From Succinivibrionaceae bacterium (GTDB taxonomy: Bacteria; Pseudomonadota; Gammaproteobacteria; Enterobacterales; Succinivibrionaceae), in the NCBI GenBank assembly GCA_017480795.1, contig JAFURY010000097.1, positions 1 through 34,960 of the forward strand: 34,960 nucleotides of DNA, given 5' to 3'. Below, one piece after another: positions 1-8,651 of this stretch. The first letter of the stretch is position 1. Each line of letters begins with the position of its first letter. The notes beneath the pieces are model-generated. The model was not told where the DNA came from. It saw only the letters and a list, made by a program, of their open reading frames with translations, and searched no databases. Both the position numbers and the translations under genes were made by a program.

Positions 1-1
1 C

Positions 2-106
2 TTCAACAACAAGATTAAGACACTGAGAAGAAAGGCTTACGGATATAACGACGATGAATATTTCTTTTTAAAGATTATTGATATTTCATATCGTGGACAT
101 AGTTAA
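2..106 (+). CDS. ISL3-family transposase, C-terminal fragment (5' end outside window)
   Basis: The window opens inside a reading frame of 34 codons ending in TAA. It begins FNNKIKTLRRKAYGY and continues with DDEYFFLKI, which is the typical C-terminal end of ISL3 (IS204/IS1001/IS1096/IS1165) DDE transposases, where an N-K-I-K-x-x-K/R-R-x-A-Y-G-Y segment precedes the stop. The rest of the enzyme, including the catalytic residues, lies before base 1, so completeness cannot be judged. No terminal inverted repeat is recognisable between the stop and the next gene. The AT-rich composition matches the neighbouring exonuclease and differs from the GC-rich genes that follow. Confidence 0.72.
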   Translation, partial: FNNKIKTLRRKAYGYNDDEYFFLKIIDISYRGHS

Positions 107-114
107 TGCAGATA

Positions 115-684
115 TTAGCAATAAATTTTTGCTTTGAGCCAGTTTTTTAGGTTGTCATAAAGTTCCTTCGTTGCGACACAATCAGCAAGTGCTCGATGTT
201 CGCTTTTTGACAGACCCAACTGATCTGTTAAGAAGGGTAATTTGTGTGAGATAAAATCCGGATAAACCTTTCTGGATAAATGAAGAGTATCCATGTACTT
301 GTTTTCTATTATTCTCTTGAAACCTGCATTAAGAAAACGAATATCAAATGATGTATTATGACCTAATAGAACATCATCGCCAATAAATGATAGAGCCTGA
401 TCCTGAATTTCATTGATGCGTGGAGCATTTCTTATCATATCATTGGTTATTCCTGTTAATTGGGTAATAAAAGGATCCAGCAGATTATCGTTGTCAGGAG
501 AGGATATCTGGTTTTCCGGGAATACAAGTTGTGTATACTGATCCACAATCTGATTGTTTCGTACACGCAGTAAGGCTATCTCTATTACTGAGTCAAACTT
601 TGCAGATTTGCCAGTTGTTTCAGTATCAACTACACAATAATCATCAATGAGCTGTCTAGTATAATTCGATTTCGATCTTGACAT
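115..684 (-). CDS. DnaQ-like (DEDDh) 3'-5' exonuclease
   Basis: A 189-residue protein of the DnaQ/RNase T exonuclease superfamily, expected to remove nucleotides from 3' ends using two metal ions. All three Exo motifs are visible. ExoI is VVDTETTG with D20 and E22. ExoII is GHNTSFDIRF with D114. ExoIII is HRALADC with H163 and D168, giving the DEDDh set. It is a stand-alone exonuclease domain with no polymerase, BRCT or helicase module, so it could be an epsilon-like proofreading subunit, an accessory repair nuclease or a mobile-element nuclease. The frame is open up to 807, but the ATG at 684 is preferred because AAAGGTG lies just upstream and homology starts after it. The gene is clearly more AT-rich than amtB and glg and lies beside a transposase remnant, which suggests horizontal acquisition. 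Confidence 0.8.
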   Translation of the reverse strand: MSRSKSNYTRQLIDDYCVVDTETTGKSAKFDSVIEIALLRVRNNQIVDQYTQLVFPENQISSPDNDNLLDPFITQLTGITNDMIRNAPRINEIQDQALSFIGDDVLLGHNTSFDIRFLNAGFKRIIENKYMDTLHLSRKVYPDFISHKLPFLTDQLGLSKSEHRALADCVATKELYDNLKNWLKAKIYC

Positions 685-800
685 AGTAGCACCTTTAACC
701 AATACAATACATTTCAATTTTACCCTCGTAACTGTTGGTAATGTACGTTTTATGTCTAACTTTCGAATTATTGATACATCAAATTTGCGACTTTCGCCAA

Positions 801-835
801 AAAACAAATATAGATACGGCGCCTGCCGGCGCCGT
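801..835 (-). terminator. Rho-independent terminator of amtB-glnK
   Basis: A perfect 8-bp inverted repeat (ACGGCGCC / GGCGCCGT, 816-835) with a 4-nt loop is followed on the minus strand by an AT-rich stretch ending in a run of six T. It lies about 70 nt after the glnK stop and in the correct orientation. Confidence 0.7.
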
Positions 836-906
836 CACTGCAAAATCAAAATACGGGATATACATGGCGCCTGCGGTTCATTGCCTTTGCAGCCGCCACC
901 GGAAGT

Positions 907-1245
<339 letters not shown>

Positions 1246-1352
1246 TTACTGATTCTCCTGTACTGACTATCTTCTTTACGGCAGGCCCGAGACCTGCCTC
1301 AAACCATTTTCATCAGGAGGCGTACATACAGGCCTCCATTGCCGGCGCAAAC

Positions 1353-2669
1353 TCAGTGGTTGTACGCTCTTTCGCCGTGGTAGGAAAGATCCAGACCCTG
1401 ACGTTCCTGATCTCTGGAGACTCTGACTCCGGTGAGAACCTTGGCCAGATAGAACCCGCCGAAGGCCACTAGCGCCGTCCAGATCACGGTCACCACCACC
1501 GAAACAAACTGTCCGAACACCTGCTGCAGGATGGTTTCATTGCCTGCGCCGAAGCCGGTGCCGCCCAGATCCGGGGAGCAGAACACGCCGGTTAGCAGAG
1601 CGCCAAGAATGCCGCCCAGACCGTGAATGCCGAACACGTCAAGGGTGTCGTCCACATGAAGCATTTTCTTCAGTCCGGTTACGCCCCAGAGACATACGGC
1701 GCCGGCCATAAGTCCGATCACCAGGGAACTGGCTGCGCTGACAAAGCCGCAGGCTGGAGTTATGGCCACCAGACCCGCAATGGCGCCGGAGCATGCGCCC
1801 AGCATGGACGGCTGACCTCTGAGGATCCACTCAAGGCTCATCCATGAAAGAGCCGCGGCGGCCGGTGCGATGACGGTATTGACAAAAGCCAGAGCCGACA
1901 CTCCGTCAGGAGCCAGCTCGGAGCCGGCGTTGAAGCCGAACCAGCCGAACCACAGCAGACAGGTTCCAATCATGGTTATGGTCAGACTGTGAGGAGCCAT
2001 GGACTCCCGGCCGTACCCAAGTCTTTTGCCGATGAAATAGGCTCCCACCAGTCCGCAGATGGATGCGTTGATGTGAACCACGGTGCCGCCCGCGAAATCC
2101 AGCACTCCGAAGGAGGAGTCAAGCCATCCGCCGCCCCACACCATATGCCAGGACGGGATGTAGGCCAAGCAGAACCAGAACGCCAGCATGATAAGAAGTC
2201 CCGAGAACTTGATCCTTTCGGCGAATCCGCCCAGGATCAGACAGGCGGTGATGGCGGCGAAAGCTCCCTGGAAGGCGAAATAGCACAGTTCCGAAAGATT
2301 GTGGGGATCCACGGTCTCCGGAGTGATGCCTAGCAGCAGGATCCGGGAGAAATCGCCGAAAAACAGGTGAATGCCGGATGCGTCGCCGGAGCTCATGGCT
2401 AGAGAGTAGCCGAAAATCATCCAGAGAACGTACATCATGCTGAAGGTCACCAGCACCTGCACCAGCACGGAAAGCATATTCTTCGAACGAACCATGCCGC
2501 CGTAGAAAAGGGCTATTCCCGGAATGGACATCAGTATGACCAGAGCGGCGCAGATCATGATGAAACCGTTGGCGGTGGCATCAAGGGCCGGCTCCTCGGC
2601 AGCCTGGACTAGTGCCGGCATAATGCCGGCGACAGCTGCGCACAAAGAACAAAAACGGGTATTTCTCAT
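1353..2669 (-). CDS. amtB: Ammonium channel AmtB
   Basis: A 438-residue Amt/Mep/Rh ammonium transporter of the inner membrane. It starts with a cleavable signal peptide (MRNTRFCSLCAAVAG to VQAAE), as in E. coli AmtB, followed by about 11 hydrophobic helices. The two pore histidines are visible in GGTVVHINAS and in FGIHGLGGILGA, and the external gate Phe region FQGAFAAIT is present. An upstream in-frame ATG at 2693 exists, but the ATG at 2669 has a GGAGG site seven bases upstream and begins directly at the signal peptide. A TTGAAA-17-TATAAT promoter lies about 120 nt upstream. No sigma54-type GG/GC element was seen, which would be atypical if expression is NtrC-dependent. Confidence 0.94.
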   Translation of the reverse strand: MRNTRFCSLCAAVAGIMPALVQAAEEPALDATANGFIMICAALVILMSIPGIALFYGGMVRSKNMLSVLVQVLVTFSMMYVLWMIFGYSLAMSSGDASGIHLFFGDFSRILLLGITPETVDPHNLSELCYFAFQGAFAAITACLILGGFAERIKFSGLLIMLAFWFCLAYIPSWHMVWGGGWLDSSFGVLDFAGGTVVHINASICGLVGAYFIGKRLGYGRESMAPHSLTITMIGTCLLWFGWFGFNAGSELAPDGVSALAFVNTVIAPAAAALSWMSLEWILRGQPSMLGACSGAIAGLVAITPACGFVSAASSLVIGLMAGAVCLWGVTGLKKMLHVDDTLDVFGIHGLGGILGALLTGVFCSPDLGGTGFGAGNETILQQVFGQFVSVVVTVIWTALVAFGGFYLAKVLTGVRVSRDQERQGLDLSYHGERAYNH

Positions 2670-2788
2670 AAAACCTCCAATAAAAATACGCATATGGCGC
2701 CGGCAGGCCCGCAGGCGGGAAACCTCCGGCAGACGCTTAATAAAATAAGGTTTTTAGATCTAATACTTTATTTTGTTAGGTTAAACTC
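2670..2788 (-). other. Leader (5' UTR) of amtB-glnK
   Basis: About 110 nt separate the predicted transcription start from the amtB ATG. The proximal part is AT-rich. The distal part (2695-2735) is GC-rich and contains CCCG-CAGG-CGGG and a GGCGCCGGC segment able to pair locally. No known riboswitch or attenuator peptide was recognised. The remaining sequence up to the glgX terminator (2818-2969) contains no gene that I can support. Confidence 0.4.
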
Positions 2789-2817
2789 ATTATAGATTTA
2801 GATTTTTAGCATTTCAA
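2789..2817 (-). promoter_or_regulatory. sigma70-type promoter for amtB-glnK
   Basis: On the minus strand TTGAAA (2812-2817) and a perfect TATAAT (2789-2794) are separated by 17 bp, in an AT-rich region upstream of amtB. This is a near-consensus housekeeping promoter. Confidence 0.7.
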
Positions 2818-2969
2818 CAAAATTTTTGAAATCACGCACAAATTTTTCAGAGGCGGGACGCGGGTGGCGAAAAAGGAAGCTGAGACGGAACGAAGGCGTC
2901 TTGCCCGCAGTTGCGAGCGGAGCGGGAGGTTAAGACGGGAGGGAGATTCACGGGGCGGCAAAATCGGGA

Positions 2970-3000
2970 TAAAAAAATCCCGCAAAATCGCTTCTGCGGG
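2970..3000 (-). terminator. Rho-independent terminator of the glycogen cluster
   Basis: On the minus strand CCCGCA and TGCGGG (2979-3000) form a 6-bp stem followed immediately by ATTTTTTT. It lies 26 nt after the stop codon of the glgX-gap fusion. An alternative CGGGAT/ATCCCG hairpin overlaps it. Confidence 0.75.
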
Positions 3001-3025
3001 ACATTGGACTGAAAAAGCGGATCTA

Positions 3026-6000
3026 CTAGTTCATGATGAAGGATGAGAGATCCAGCAGACGGCAGGCGTAGCAGGCCTCGTTGTCGTACCATGCCAGCAG
3101 CTTGAACATTCTAGGACCAAGACCCAGACCGGCCTTGGAGTCGAAGCAGCATACCGCGTTTTCATTGATAAGATCTGATGACACCACAGGATCGGCCAGA
3201 TACCTGATGACCCCCTTCATGGAGTTTTCAGCCTCTCGCGCGACTGCGCCGCAGATCTCCTCGTAGGTGGCGTCGGTCTTCAGGTTCACCGTCAGATCCA
3301 TCAGACACACGTCGGCCACCGGTACGCTCATGGAAATGGCTTCGAATCTGAAATCCGCATCCGGCATAACCAGCTGCAGTCCGTGAGCAACGTCCGAAGC
3401 GTAAGGAATGATGTTCTGGGCGGCGCCGCGACCACGTCTCCAATCTTCAGGGAAAGGACCGTCCACTGTCTTCTGAAGCGAGGAATACGGCAGCACGGCG
3501 GTGGCGGAAGCGGATGCCACGCCGAACTTGCGCTCAAGAACGTCAAGCAGCGGAACCACGCAGTTAAGGGAGCTGGAGCCGCTGGACATCACGTCGGCGC
3601 CGGAATACAGCTTTTCATTGATGCCCATGACGTAGACCGGAGTGTCGTCGTCAGGGGTGGCGGTCATGATCACCTTGATGGCGCCGGCCTTGACGTGAGC
3701 GGCAGCCAGCGTGCGGCTGTTGAACTTTCCGGTAGCCTCGATCACCACCTCGGCGCCGATTTCGGTCCAGTTGATCTCCGACGGGAACTGTCTTGCGGTC
3801 ACGCGGAGAGCGCGGCCGTTGATGACCAGATTGTTGCCGTTGATCTCGATGCGGTGATCGGCAAGGCCATGAACGGAGTCATGAACCAGCAGATAGGCAA
3901 GATATTCGATGCCCTCCCGGGTGACATTGCCCTTGCCGTCTCCGGCCATGACGTCGTTGATGCCGCAGATCTCCACGTCGTTGCGAAGCAGAGCCTCCCG
4001 CAGCAGCATTCTTCCAACCCGGCCGAAACCGTTGATGCCGATGCGGATCTTGGTGCCAGGATGATGACGGTACTGTTTGGTCACCTCAGGATTGGTGTTG
4101 ACGATCTGACGCAGCACCTTGATGGAATGGGCCTTGGTAAGACTCATGAGATCCATGTGCTTGGTGGCGCTCTCGTAAGGCTGGCCGTCCGGCTCGGAGG
4201 AGTCAAGCACCGCCTCCCACAGCATGCCGTAGCCTGGCACCGGCAGGTGGAAGCCGATATCGTAGCGGGATGCGTTGAACAGCACCAGCCAGCGCTCGCC
4301 ACGGTTGGAAATGTCGCCGATATCCAGCGTGAACAGACGGGACTGCGGATTGTTCCAGTCGTCGGCCGTAAGCTGATGGCCGTCGGCGTGATACCACAGA
4401 ACCTGATGCTCCGGCATGATCTTGCCGAAGTAGTTGTCGTCAGGGAGTTTGAGGCTGGTGAAGAGACTGGAGCCCAGACGCAGCCGGATTAGCTTGGCGG
4501 TGAATTTCAGCAGATCCTTGTCGTCGTCCGACAGATCCCAGTTGACCCAGCTGATGCGGTTGTCCTGACAGTAGGCGTTGTTGTTGCCCATCTGGGTGCG
4601 CCCCATTTCGTCTCCGGCCACAATGTGGGGAATGCCCTGGGAAAGCATCAGCGTGGTGAGCATGTTGCGCTTCTGCTGCTCGCGCATGCTGTTGATGCGC
4701 ACGTTGGCGGTTGGCCCCTCCTCGCCGTAGTTGTAGGAAAGGTTCTGGCCGTGGCCGTCCTGGTTGTTCTCGCAGTTGGCCTCGTTGTGACGGTTGTTGT
4801 AGCTCACCACGTCGTGGAGCGTGAAGCCGTCATGATAGCAGATGAAGTTCACCGAGGAATGGATGGAACGGAGAGTTTTCGGATAGAGATCCCGTGAACC
4901 CAGAATTCTGGTGGCGAATTCCGCCATTTTGCCGTCGTCGCCTTTCCAGAAGGATCTGATGGTGTCCCGGTAATGGTCGTTGAGCTCCTTCCAGCTGTTT
5001 GGGAATTGTCCCACGCGGTAGCCGTAGCCGCCGATATCCCACGGCTCGGCGATGAGCAGACATTTTGAAAGGATCGGATCGATGGAAATCACCTTGAAGA
5101 ATGCGGCGTTGGAGGTGTAGCCGTTGGCGCTCTCCTCGCGGGCCAGAGCCGTTGCCAGGTCGAAACGGAAGCCGTCCACCTGCATGGTCTGAGCCCAGTA
5201 ATGAAGCGAGTCGATAACCAGCTTCAGGGTTATCGGATAGTCCACGTTGACGGTGTTGCCGCAGCCTGAGCAGTTGGTGTAGGCGTTGTACATCCGATGC
5301 CCGTTGGCGTTCTTCTCGTACATGTAGAAGTTTTTGTTGTCAAGGCCCCGGAAACTGATGATCGGTCCGCCGAAGCCGCCCTCCGCGGTATGGTTGTACA
5401 CCACGTCCATGATCACGGCGATGCCGGCCTCATGGAGAGTTTTCACCATCTGCTTGAACTCGTTCACGGCGTTGAGAGGATCCGAGGCGTAGGACGGCTC
5501 GGGAGCGAAGAAGTTGATGGTGTTGTAGCCCCAGTAGTTGCACAGCTTCATGTCCACCAGGCGGGATTCGTCCATGTGGGCGTGAACCGGCATAAGCTGC
5601 ACGGCGGTGACGCCCAGACTCTTGAGATGGTCGATCACGGCCGGATGGCACATGCCCAGATAGGTGCCCCGGAGATGCTCGGGGATCTTTTTGTTGAGCT
5701 TGGTGTAGCCCTTCACGTGAAGTTCGTAAATCACGGCGTTGCTTTCGCTGACAGCCGGCTTCTCTACGCCCTCCCAATCGAATTCGTCGTCAATGACCAC
5801 GCTCTTGCTGATGAACTTCTCGTTGTCATTGCAGTAGCGCTCGTAGCTCCATGCCTGGGTCTTGCTGAGCTTGCGGGCGTATGGATCGATTAAAAGCTTG
5901 GTTACGTCAAAGGAGTTTCCCGATGAAGGATTGTTGCTGCCGTTGGTGCGGTAGCCGTAAAACTGCCCCGCCTTGACTCCCTTAACATAGCAGCACCAGT

Positions 6001-6184
6001 ACGGACCGTTGCGTTCGAGAATCCTGAAACGGCAGATTTCGTTCTCCTTATGATCAAAAAGACAGAGATAAACCTCTGTCGCCTCAGGAGAACATACAAT
6101 AAAATTACAACCCTCGCTGTCAAGAGAGGCACCTTGCGGTGCCCCTTTCTTGCTAGGGAGTAACTCAAATTTTTCGTTACTCAC
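3026..6184 (-). CDS. glgX: Glycogen debranching enzyme GlgX fused to a catalytically degenerate GAPDH
   Basis: A single 1052-codon frame. Residues 1-710 are a complete GlgX/isoamylase-type GH13 enzyme, which hydrolyses alpha-1,6 branches of limit dextrin. It has an N-terminal CBM48-like segment, region I DVVYNHT (His265), nucleophile Asp342 in GFRFDLA, acid/base Glu380 in LIAEPWD and Asp452 in CYHDGF, plus the C-terminal beta domain (WLVLFNASRYD), so this part should be active. Residues 712-1052 are a full GAPDH fold starting with the NAD-binding RIGINGFGRVGR and ending WYDNEACYACR. Its catalytic cysteine is Ser871 (SSGSSSLNC against SNASCTTNC) and its catalytic histidine is Leu898, exactly 27 residues apart as in real GAPDH. 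The start is GTG with GGAG upstream. The gene follows glgB by 28 nt and is probably co-transcribed. No frame break is seen, so the domains should be translated together. Confidence 0.93.
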   Translation of the reverse strand: MSNEKFELLPSKKGAPQGASLDSEGCNFIVCSPEATEVYLCLFDHKENEICRFRILERNGPYWCCYVKGVKAGQFYGYRTNGSNNPSSGNSFDVTKLLIDPYARKLSKTQAWSYERYCNDNEKFISKSVVIDDEFDWEGVEKPAVSESNAVIYELHVKGYTKLNKKIPEHLRGTYLGMCHPAVIDHLKSLGVTAVQLMPVHAHMDESRLVDMKLCNYWGYNTINFFAPEPSYASDPLNAVNEFKQMVKTLHEAGIAVIMDVVYNHTAEGGFGGPIISFRGLDNKNFYMYEKNANGHRMYNAYTNCSGCGNTVNVDYPITLKLVIDSLHYWAQTMQVDGFRFDLATALAREESANGYTSNAAFFKVISIDPILSKCLLIAEPWDIGGYGYRVGQFPNSWKELNDHYRDTIRSFWKGDDGKMAEFATRILGSRDLYPKTLRSIHSSVNFICYHDGFTLHDVVSYNNRHNEANCENNQDGHGQNLSYNYGEEGPTANVRINSMREQQKRNMLTTLMLSQGIPHIVAGDEMGRTQMGNNNAYCQDNRISWVNWDLSDDDKDLLKFTAKLIRLRLGSSLFTSLKLPDDNYFGKIMPEHQVLWYHADGHQLTADDWNNPQSRLFTLDIGDISNRGERWLVLFNASRYDIGFHLPVPGYGMLWEAVLDSSEPDGQPYESATKHMDLMSLTKAHSIKVLRQIVNTNPEVTKQYRHHPGTKIRIGINGFGRVGRMLLREALLRNDVEICGINDVMAGDGKGNVTREGIEYLAYLLVHDSVHGLADHRIEINGNNLVINGRALRVTARQFPSEINWTEIGAEVVIEATGKFNSRTLAAAHVKAGAIKVIMTATPDDDTPVYVMGINEKLYSGADVMSSGSSSLNCVVPLLDVLERKFGVASASATAVLPYSSLQKTVDGPFPEDWRRGRGAAQNIIPYASDVAHGLQLVMPDADFRFEAISMSVPVADVCLMDLTVNLKTDATYEEICGAVAREAENSMKGVIRYLADPVVSSDLINENAVCCFDSKAGLGLGPRMFKLLAWYDNEACYACRLLDLSSFIMN
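3029..4051 (-). other. Pseudo-GAPDH module of the GlgX fusion (residues 712-1052)
   Basis: Compared with the intact GapA at 11592-12635, this module keeps the Rossmann glycine motif (GINGFGRVGR), the ATGKF segment, [18 protein letters not shown] and the WYDNE asparagine that contacts nicotinamide. It loses the active-site Cys (Ser871) and His (Leu898). The TGAAKA phosphate loop reads SDVAHG, and the Arg of ISIRVPT is Ser (ISMSVPV). Length (341 versus 347 residues) and shared insertions show a whole domain, not a fragment. NAD(H) binding without dehydrogenase activity is the inference; assembly as a GAPDH-like tetramer, or mixed with GapA, is possible. Confidence 0.85.
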
Positions 6185-6212
6185 GTGTGTTTAATCTCCA
6201 AAACAAAGAAGT

Positions 6213-8396
6213 TTAGTCTTCAACCTTCTTCAGATAAACAGTGCAAAGAGGAGGAAGATTGAAGCAGATGGACTGTGGCTTGCCCTGAGACTCGATGTTC
6301 TCGCTGACAATCACGTCAGGTCCGGTGCCGTAATCGCTTCCCCAGTAGAACTGACTGTCGGTGTTGAAGAAAATATGGTATTTGCCAGGCTCGTGAACGC
6401 CGATGCGATAGCCCTCGCGAGGGGTCGGAGTCATGTTGCTGACGGAGATGACCATGTTGCTGCGCTTCTTGTCGAAACGGACAAGGGCGAAAATGCTTCG
6501 CTGGTAGTCGCCGTAGTCAAGCCACTCGAATCCCTGCTTGTCGTAGTCAGCCTCGTACAGAGCCGGCTCGGACTTGTAGATCTTGTTCAGATCCTGAACA
6601 AGCTTCTTCACGCCCTTGTGCTTGTCGAACTGCTCCAGCCACCACTGCAGCTGTCCGTCATGGTTCCATTCCGCGGTCTGAGCGAACTCGGTGCCCATGA
6701 AGTTCAGTTTCTTGCCAGGATGCGCGTACATGTAGGCGAGATAGGCTCTGAGGTTGGCGGCCTGCTGCCACTCGTCGCCCGGCATCTTGTAAAGCAGGGA
6801 GTGCTTGCCGTGAACCACCTCGTCATGGGAGATGGAGAGGATGAAGTTCTCGTCATAGGCGTAAATCATGGAGAACGTCATCTCGCTGTGATGATACTGG
6901 CGGTAGATCGGATCAAGGCTCATGTACTCCAGAGTGTCGTGCATCCAGCCCATGTTCCACTTGAAGCCGAAGCCCAGGCCGCCCATGAAGGTCGGACGGG
7001 AGACGCCGGCGAAGGCGGTGGACTCCTCGGCGATGGTCATGGCGTGAGGATATCTCTTGTACACCTCCTCGTTGAACCAGCGCAGAAGGCTGATGGCCTC
7101 GTAGTTGTGGTTGCCGCCGTTGATGTTCGGAATCCACTCGCCGTCCTTGCGGGAGTAGTCCCAGTACAGCATTGAGGCCACGGCGTCCACTCTCAGTCCG
7201 TCGATGTGGTAGTAGTCCATCCAGATCAGAGCGCTGGCCACCAGGAACTGTCTTACGGTCTCCCGGCCGAAGTCGTAGATGTAGGAGTTCCAGTCGGGAT
7301 GCCAGCCGCGACGCGGATCCTCGTACTCGTAAAGCGGAGTGCCGTCGAAGCGGGCAAGACCGTGGGAATCGGTCGGGAAGTGGGCAGGCACCCAGTCAAG
7401 GATGATGCCGATACCGGCCTGGTGCAGTTTGTCCACGAAATACTTGAAGTCGTCGGCGGAGCCGAAGCGGCTGGTAGGAGAGAACAGACCCACCGGCTGA
7501 TAGCCCCAGGAGCCGGAGAAAGGATGCTCCATGATCGGCATAAGCTCGACATGGGTGTAGCCCATTTCCTTCACGTACGGAATGAGAAGGTCGGCCATTT
7601 CGCGGTAGCTTGGAGAGTAGCCGTCATTGTTGCGCTTCCAGGAGGCGAAGTGCATTTCATAGATGGAAATCGGCTGCTCCAGCTTGTTGTTCATCTGGCT
7701 CTTGATCCACTCCTCGTCGTTCCACTTGTACTTGGTCTGATCGTAGACCACGGAAGCGAAGGAAGGATACTGCTCTGCGTAGAAGCCTACCGGGTCGGCC
7801 TTGTGAGGCAGACGGTTGCCCAGCGGGTCCTTCAGCTCGTACTTGTAGCGCTCGCCGGCTTTCAGGCCAGGAACGAACAGAACCCAGTGTCCGTCAAGGC
7901 TGCGCTGCATCGGATGACGTCTGCCGTCCCAGAAGTTGAAGTCGCCGATAAGGCTGACGGAGGTGGCCGACGGCGCGTAGACCGCGAACTTTACGCCGGT
8001 AACCTTGGTGCCGTCCACATCCACGGTGACGATGTGGGCGCCGAGAGTCCGATAGAGATTGGCGGCATCCAGCTTCATTTCGGCAAGACCCGCAAAAGCC
8101 TCGTCGTGGAACTGGTAAGGATCCACCACATTGACCACCGCATCCGGATAGGTAACGTCAAGGGAATAATGGAAAGGCTCCTTCAGATCAGGGAATTCGG
8201 CCTCGTAGAGACCCTCCTTGTCGATGCACTCCATCACCTTGATTTCTTTCTGGTTGGCGATGTCCTTGATCGTGACCTTGGATGAATAAGGAAGCCAGGC
8301 GCGCAGAGTGTAGCCGCCCTTTTCATTGTTCTTCACAAGTCCCAGTTCGTCAAAAGGGTTGTTCAGACGCGCCCCCATCAGGCTCTCAATTAACAT
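6213..8396 (-). CDS. glgB: 1,4-alpha-glucan branching enzyme GlgB
   Basis: A 727-residue GH13 branching enzyme (E. coli GlgB has 728), which introduces alpha-1,6 branches into glycogen. It contains two N-terminal CBM48-like beta modules; the second includes VKFAVYAPSATSVSL. The catalytic barrel has nucleophile Asp404 (GLRVDAVAS), acid/base Glu457 (TIAEEST) and SHDEVVHGK, and a C-terminal beta domain follows. The frame opens at a TTG at 8414, but the ATG at 8396 is chosen because AAGGAG lies five bases upstream and the protein then matches family length. It lies between malQ and glgX on the same strand. Synthesis (glgB) and breakdown (glgX, malQ) genes are thus grouped; glgA, glgC and glgP are not in the window. 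Confidence 0.96.
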   Translation of the reverse strand: MLIESLMGARLNNPFDELGLVKNNEKGGYTLRAWLPYSSKVTIKDIANQKEIKVMECIDKEGLYEAEFPDLKEPFHYSLDVTYPDAVVNVVDPYQFHDEAFAGLAEMKLDAANLYRTLGAHIVTVDVDGTKVTGVKFAVYAPSATSVSLIGDFNFWDGRRHPMQRSLDGHWVLFVPGLKAGERYKYELKDPLGNRLPHKADPVGFYAEQYPSFASVVYDQTKYKWNDEEWIKSQMNNKLEQPISIYEMHFASWKRNNDGYSPSYREMADLLIPYVKEMGYTHVELMPIMEHPFSGSWGYQPVGLFSPTSRFGSADDFKYFVDKLHQAGIGIILDWVPAHFPTDSHGLARFDGTPLYEYEDPRRGWHPDWNSYIYDFGRETVRQFLVASALIWMDYYHIDGLRVDAVASMLYWDYSRKDGEWIPNINGGNHNYEAISLLRWFNEEVYKRYPHAMTIAEESTAFAGVSRPTFMGGLGFGFKWNMGWMHDTLEYMSLDPIYRQYHHSEMTFSMIYAYDENFILSISHDEVVHGKHSLLYKMPGDEWQQAANLRAYLAYMYAHPGKKLNFMGTEFAQTAEWNHDGQLQWWLEQFDKHKGVKKLVQDLNKIYKSEPALYEADYDKQGFEWLDYGDYQRSIFALVRFDKKRSNMVISVSNMTPTPREGYRIGVHEPGKYHIFFNTDSQFYWGSDYGTGPDVIVSENIESQGKPQSICFNLPPLCTVYLKKVED

Positions 8397-8470
8397 ATGT
8401 ACTCCTTGTAACAATTCCCCTACCCTGCGGAAGGCAGAATCCCTTGTTTTATTATTGTCAAATCAGTCCG

Positions 8471-8486
8471 GGCCGGCAATCCGGCC
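8471..8486. other. GGCCGG-CAAT-CCGGCC hairpin upstream of glgB
   Basis: A perfect 6-bp GC stem with a 4-nt loop in the 255-nt malQ-glgB spacer. No T-run follows on either strand, so it is not a typical intrinsic terminator; it may be an mRNA processing or stabilising structure. No clear promoter was identified in this spacer. Confidence 0.4.
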
Positions 8487-8651
8487 ATTATTTCTGAAGC
8501 AGGATAAAAGCACCTGTTTCAGATCATAAACAACTAAAAAATTAATTCAAATCAAAAAAGGCGGATTTCAACGTCACGTCGGAATTTTTCGGACAGACGC
8601 CGGCGGCATAGCAACCGGCGCAGCAGAAACTCCAGGCACGAGGAGTCCGTC

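Noticed and set aside
2670-2788. Riboswitch upstream of amtB
   Set aside because: The leader is long and partly structured but matches no riboswitch class that I can recognise.
2847-3092. 81-codon minus-strand frame between amtB and glgX
   Set aside because: Runs across the glgX terminator and into the fused gene in another frame; no ribosome-binding site.
7206-8285. 359-codon plus-strand frame opposite glgB
   Set aside because: Antisense to a clear branching enzyme; composition-driven and without recognisable domains.
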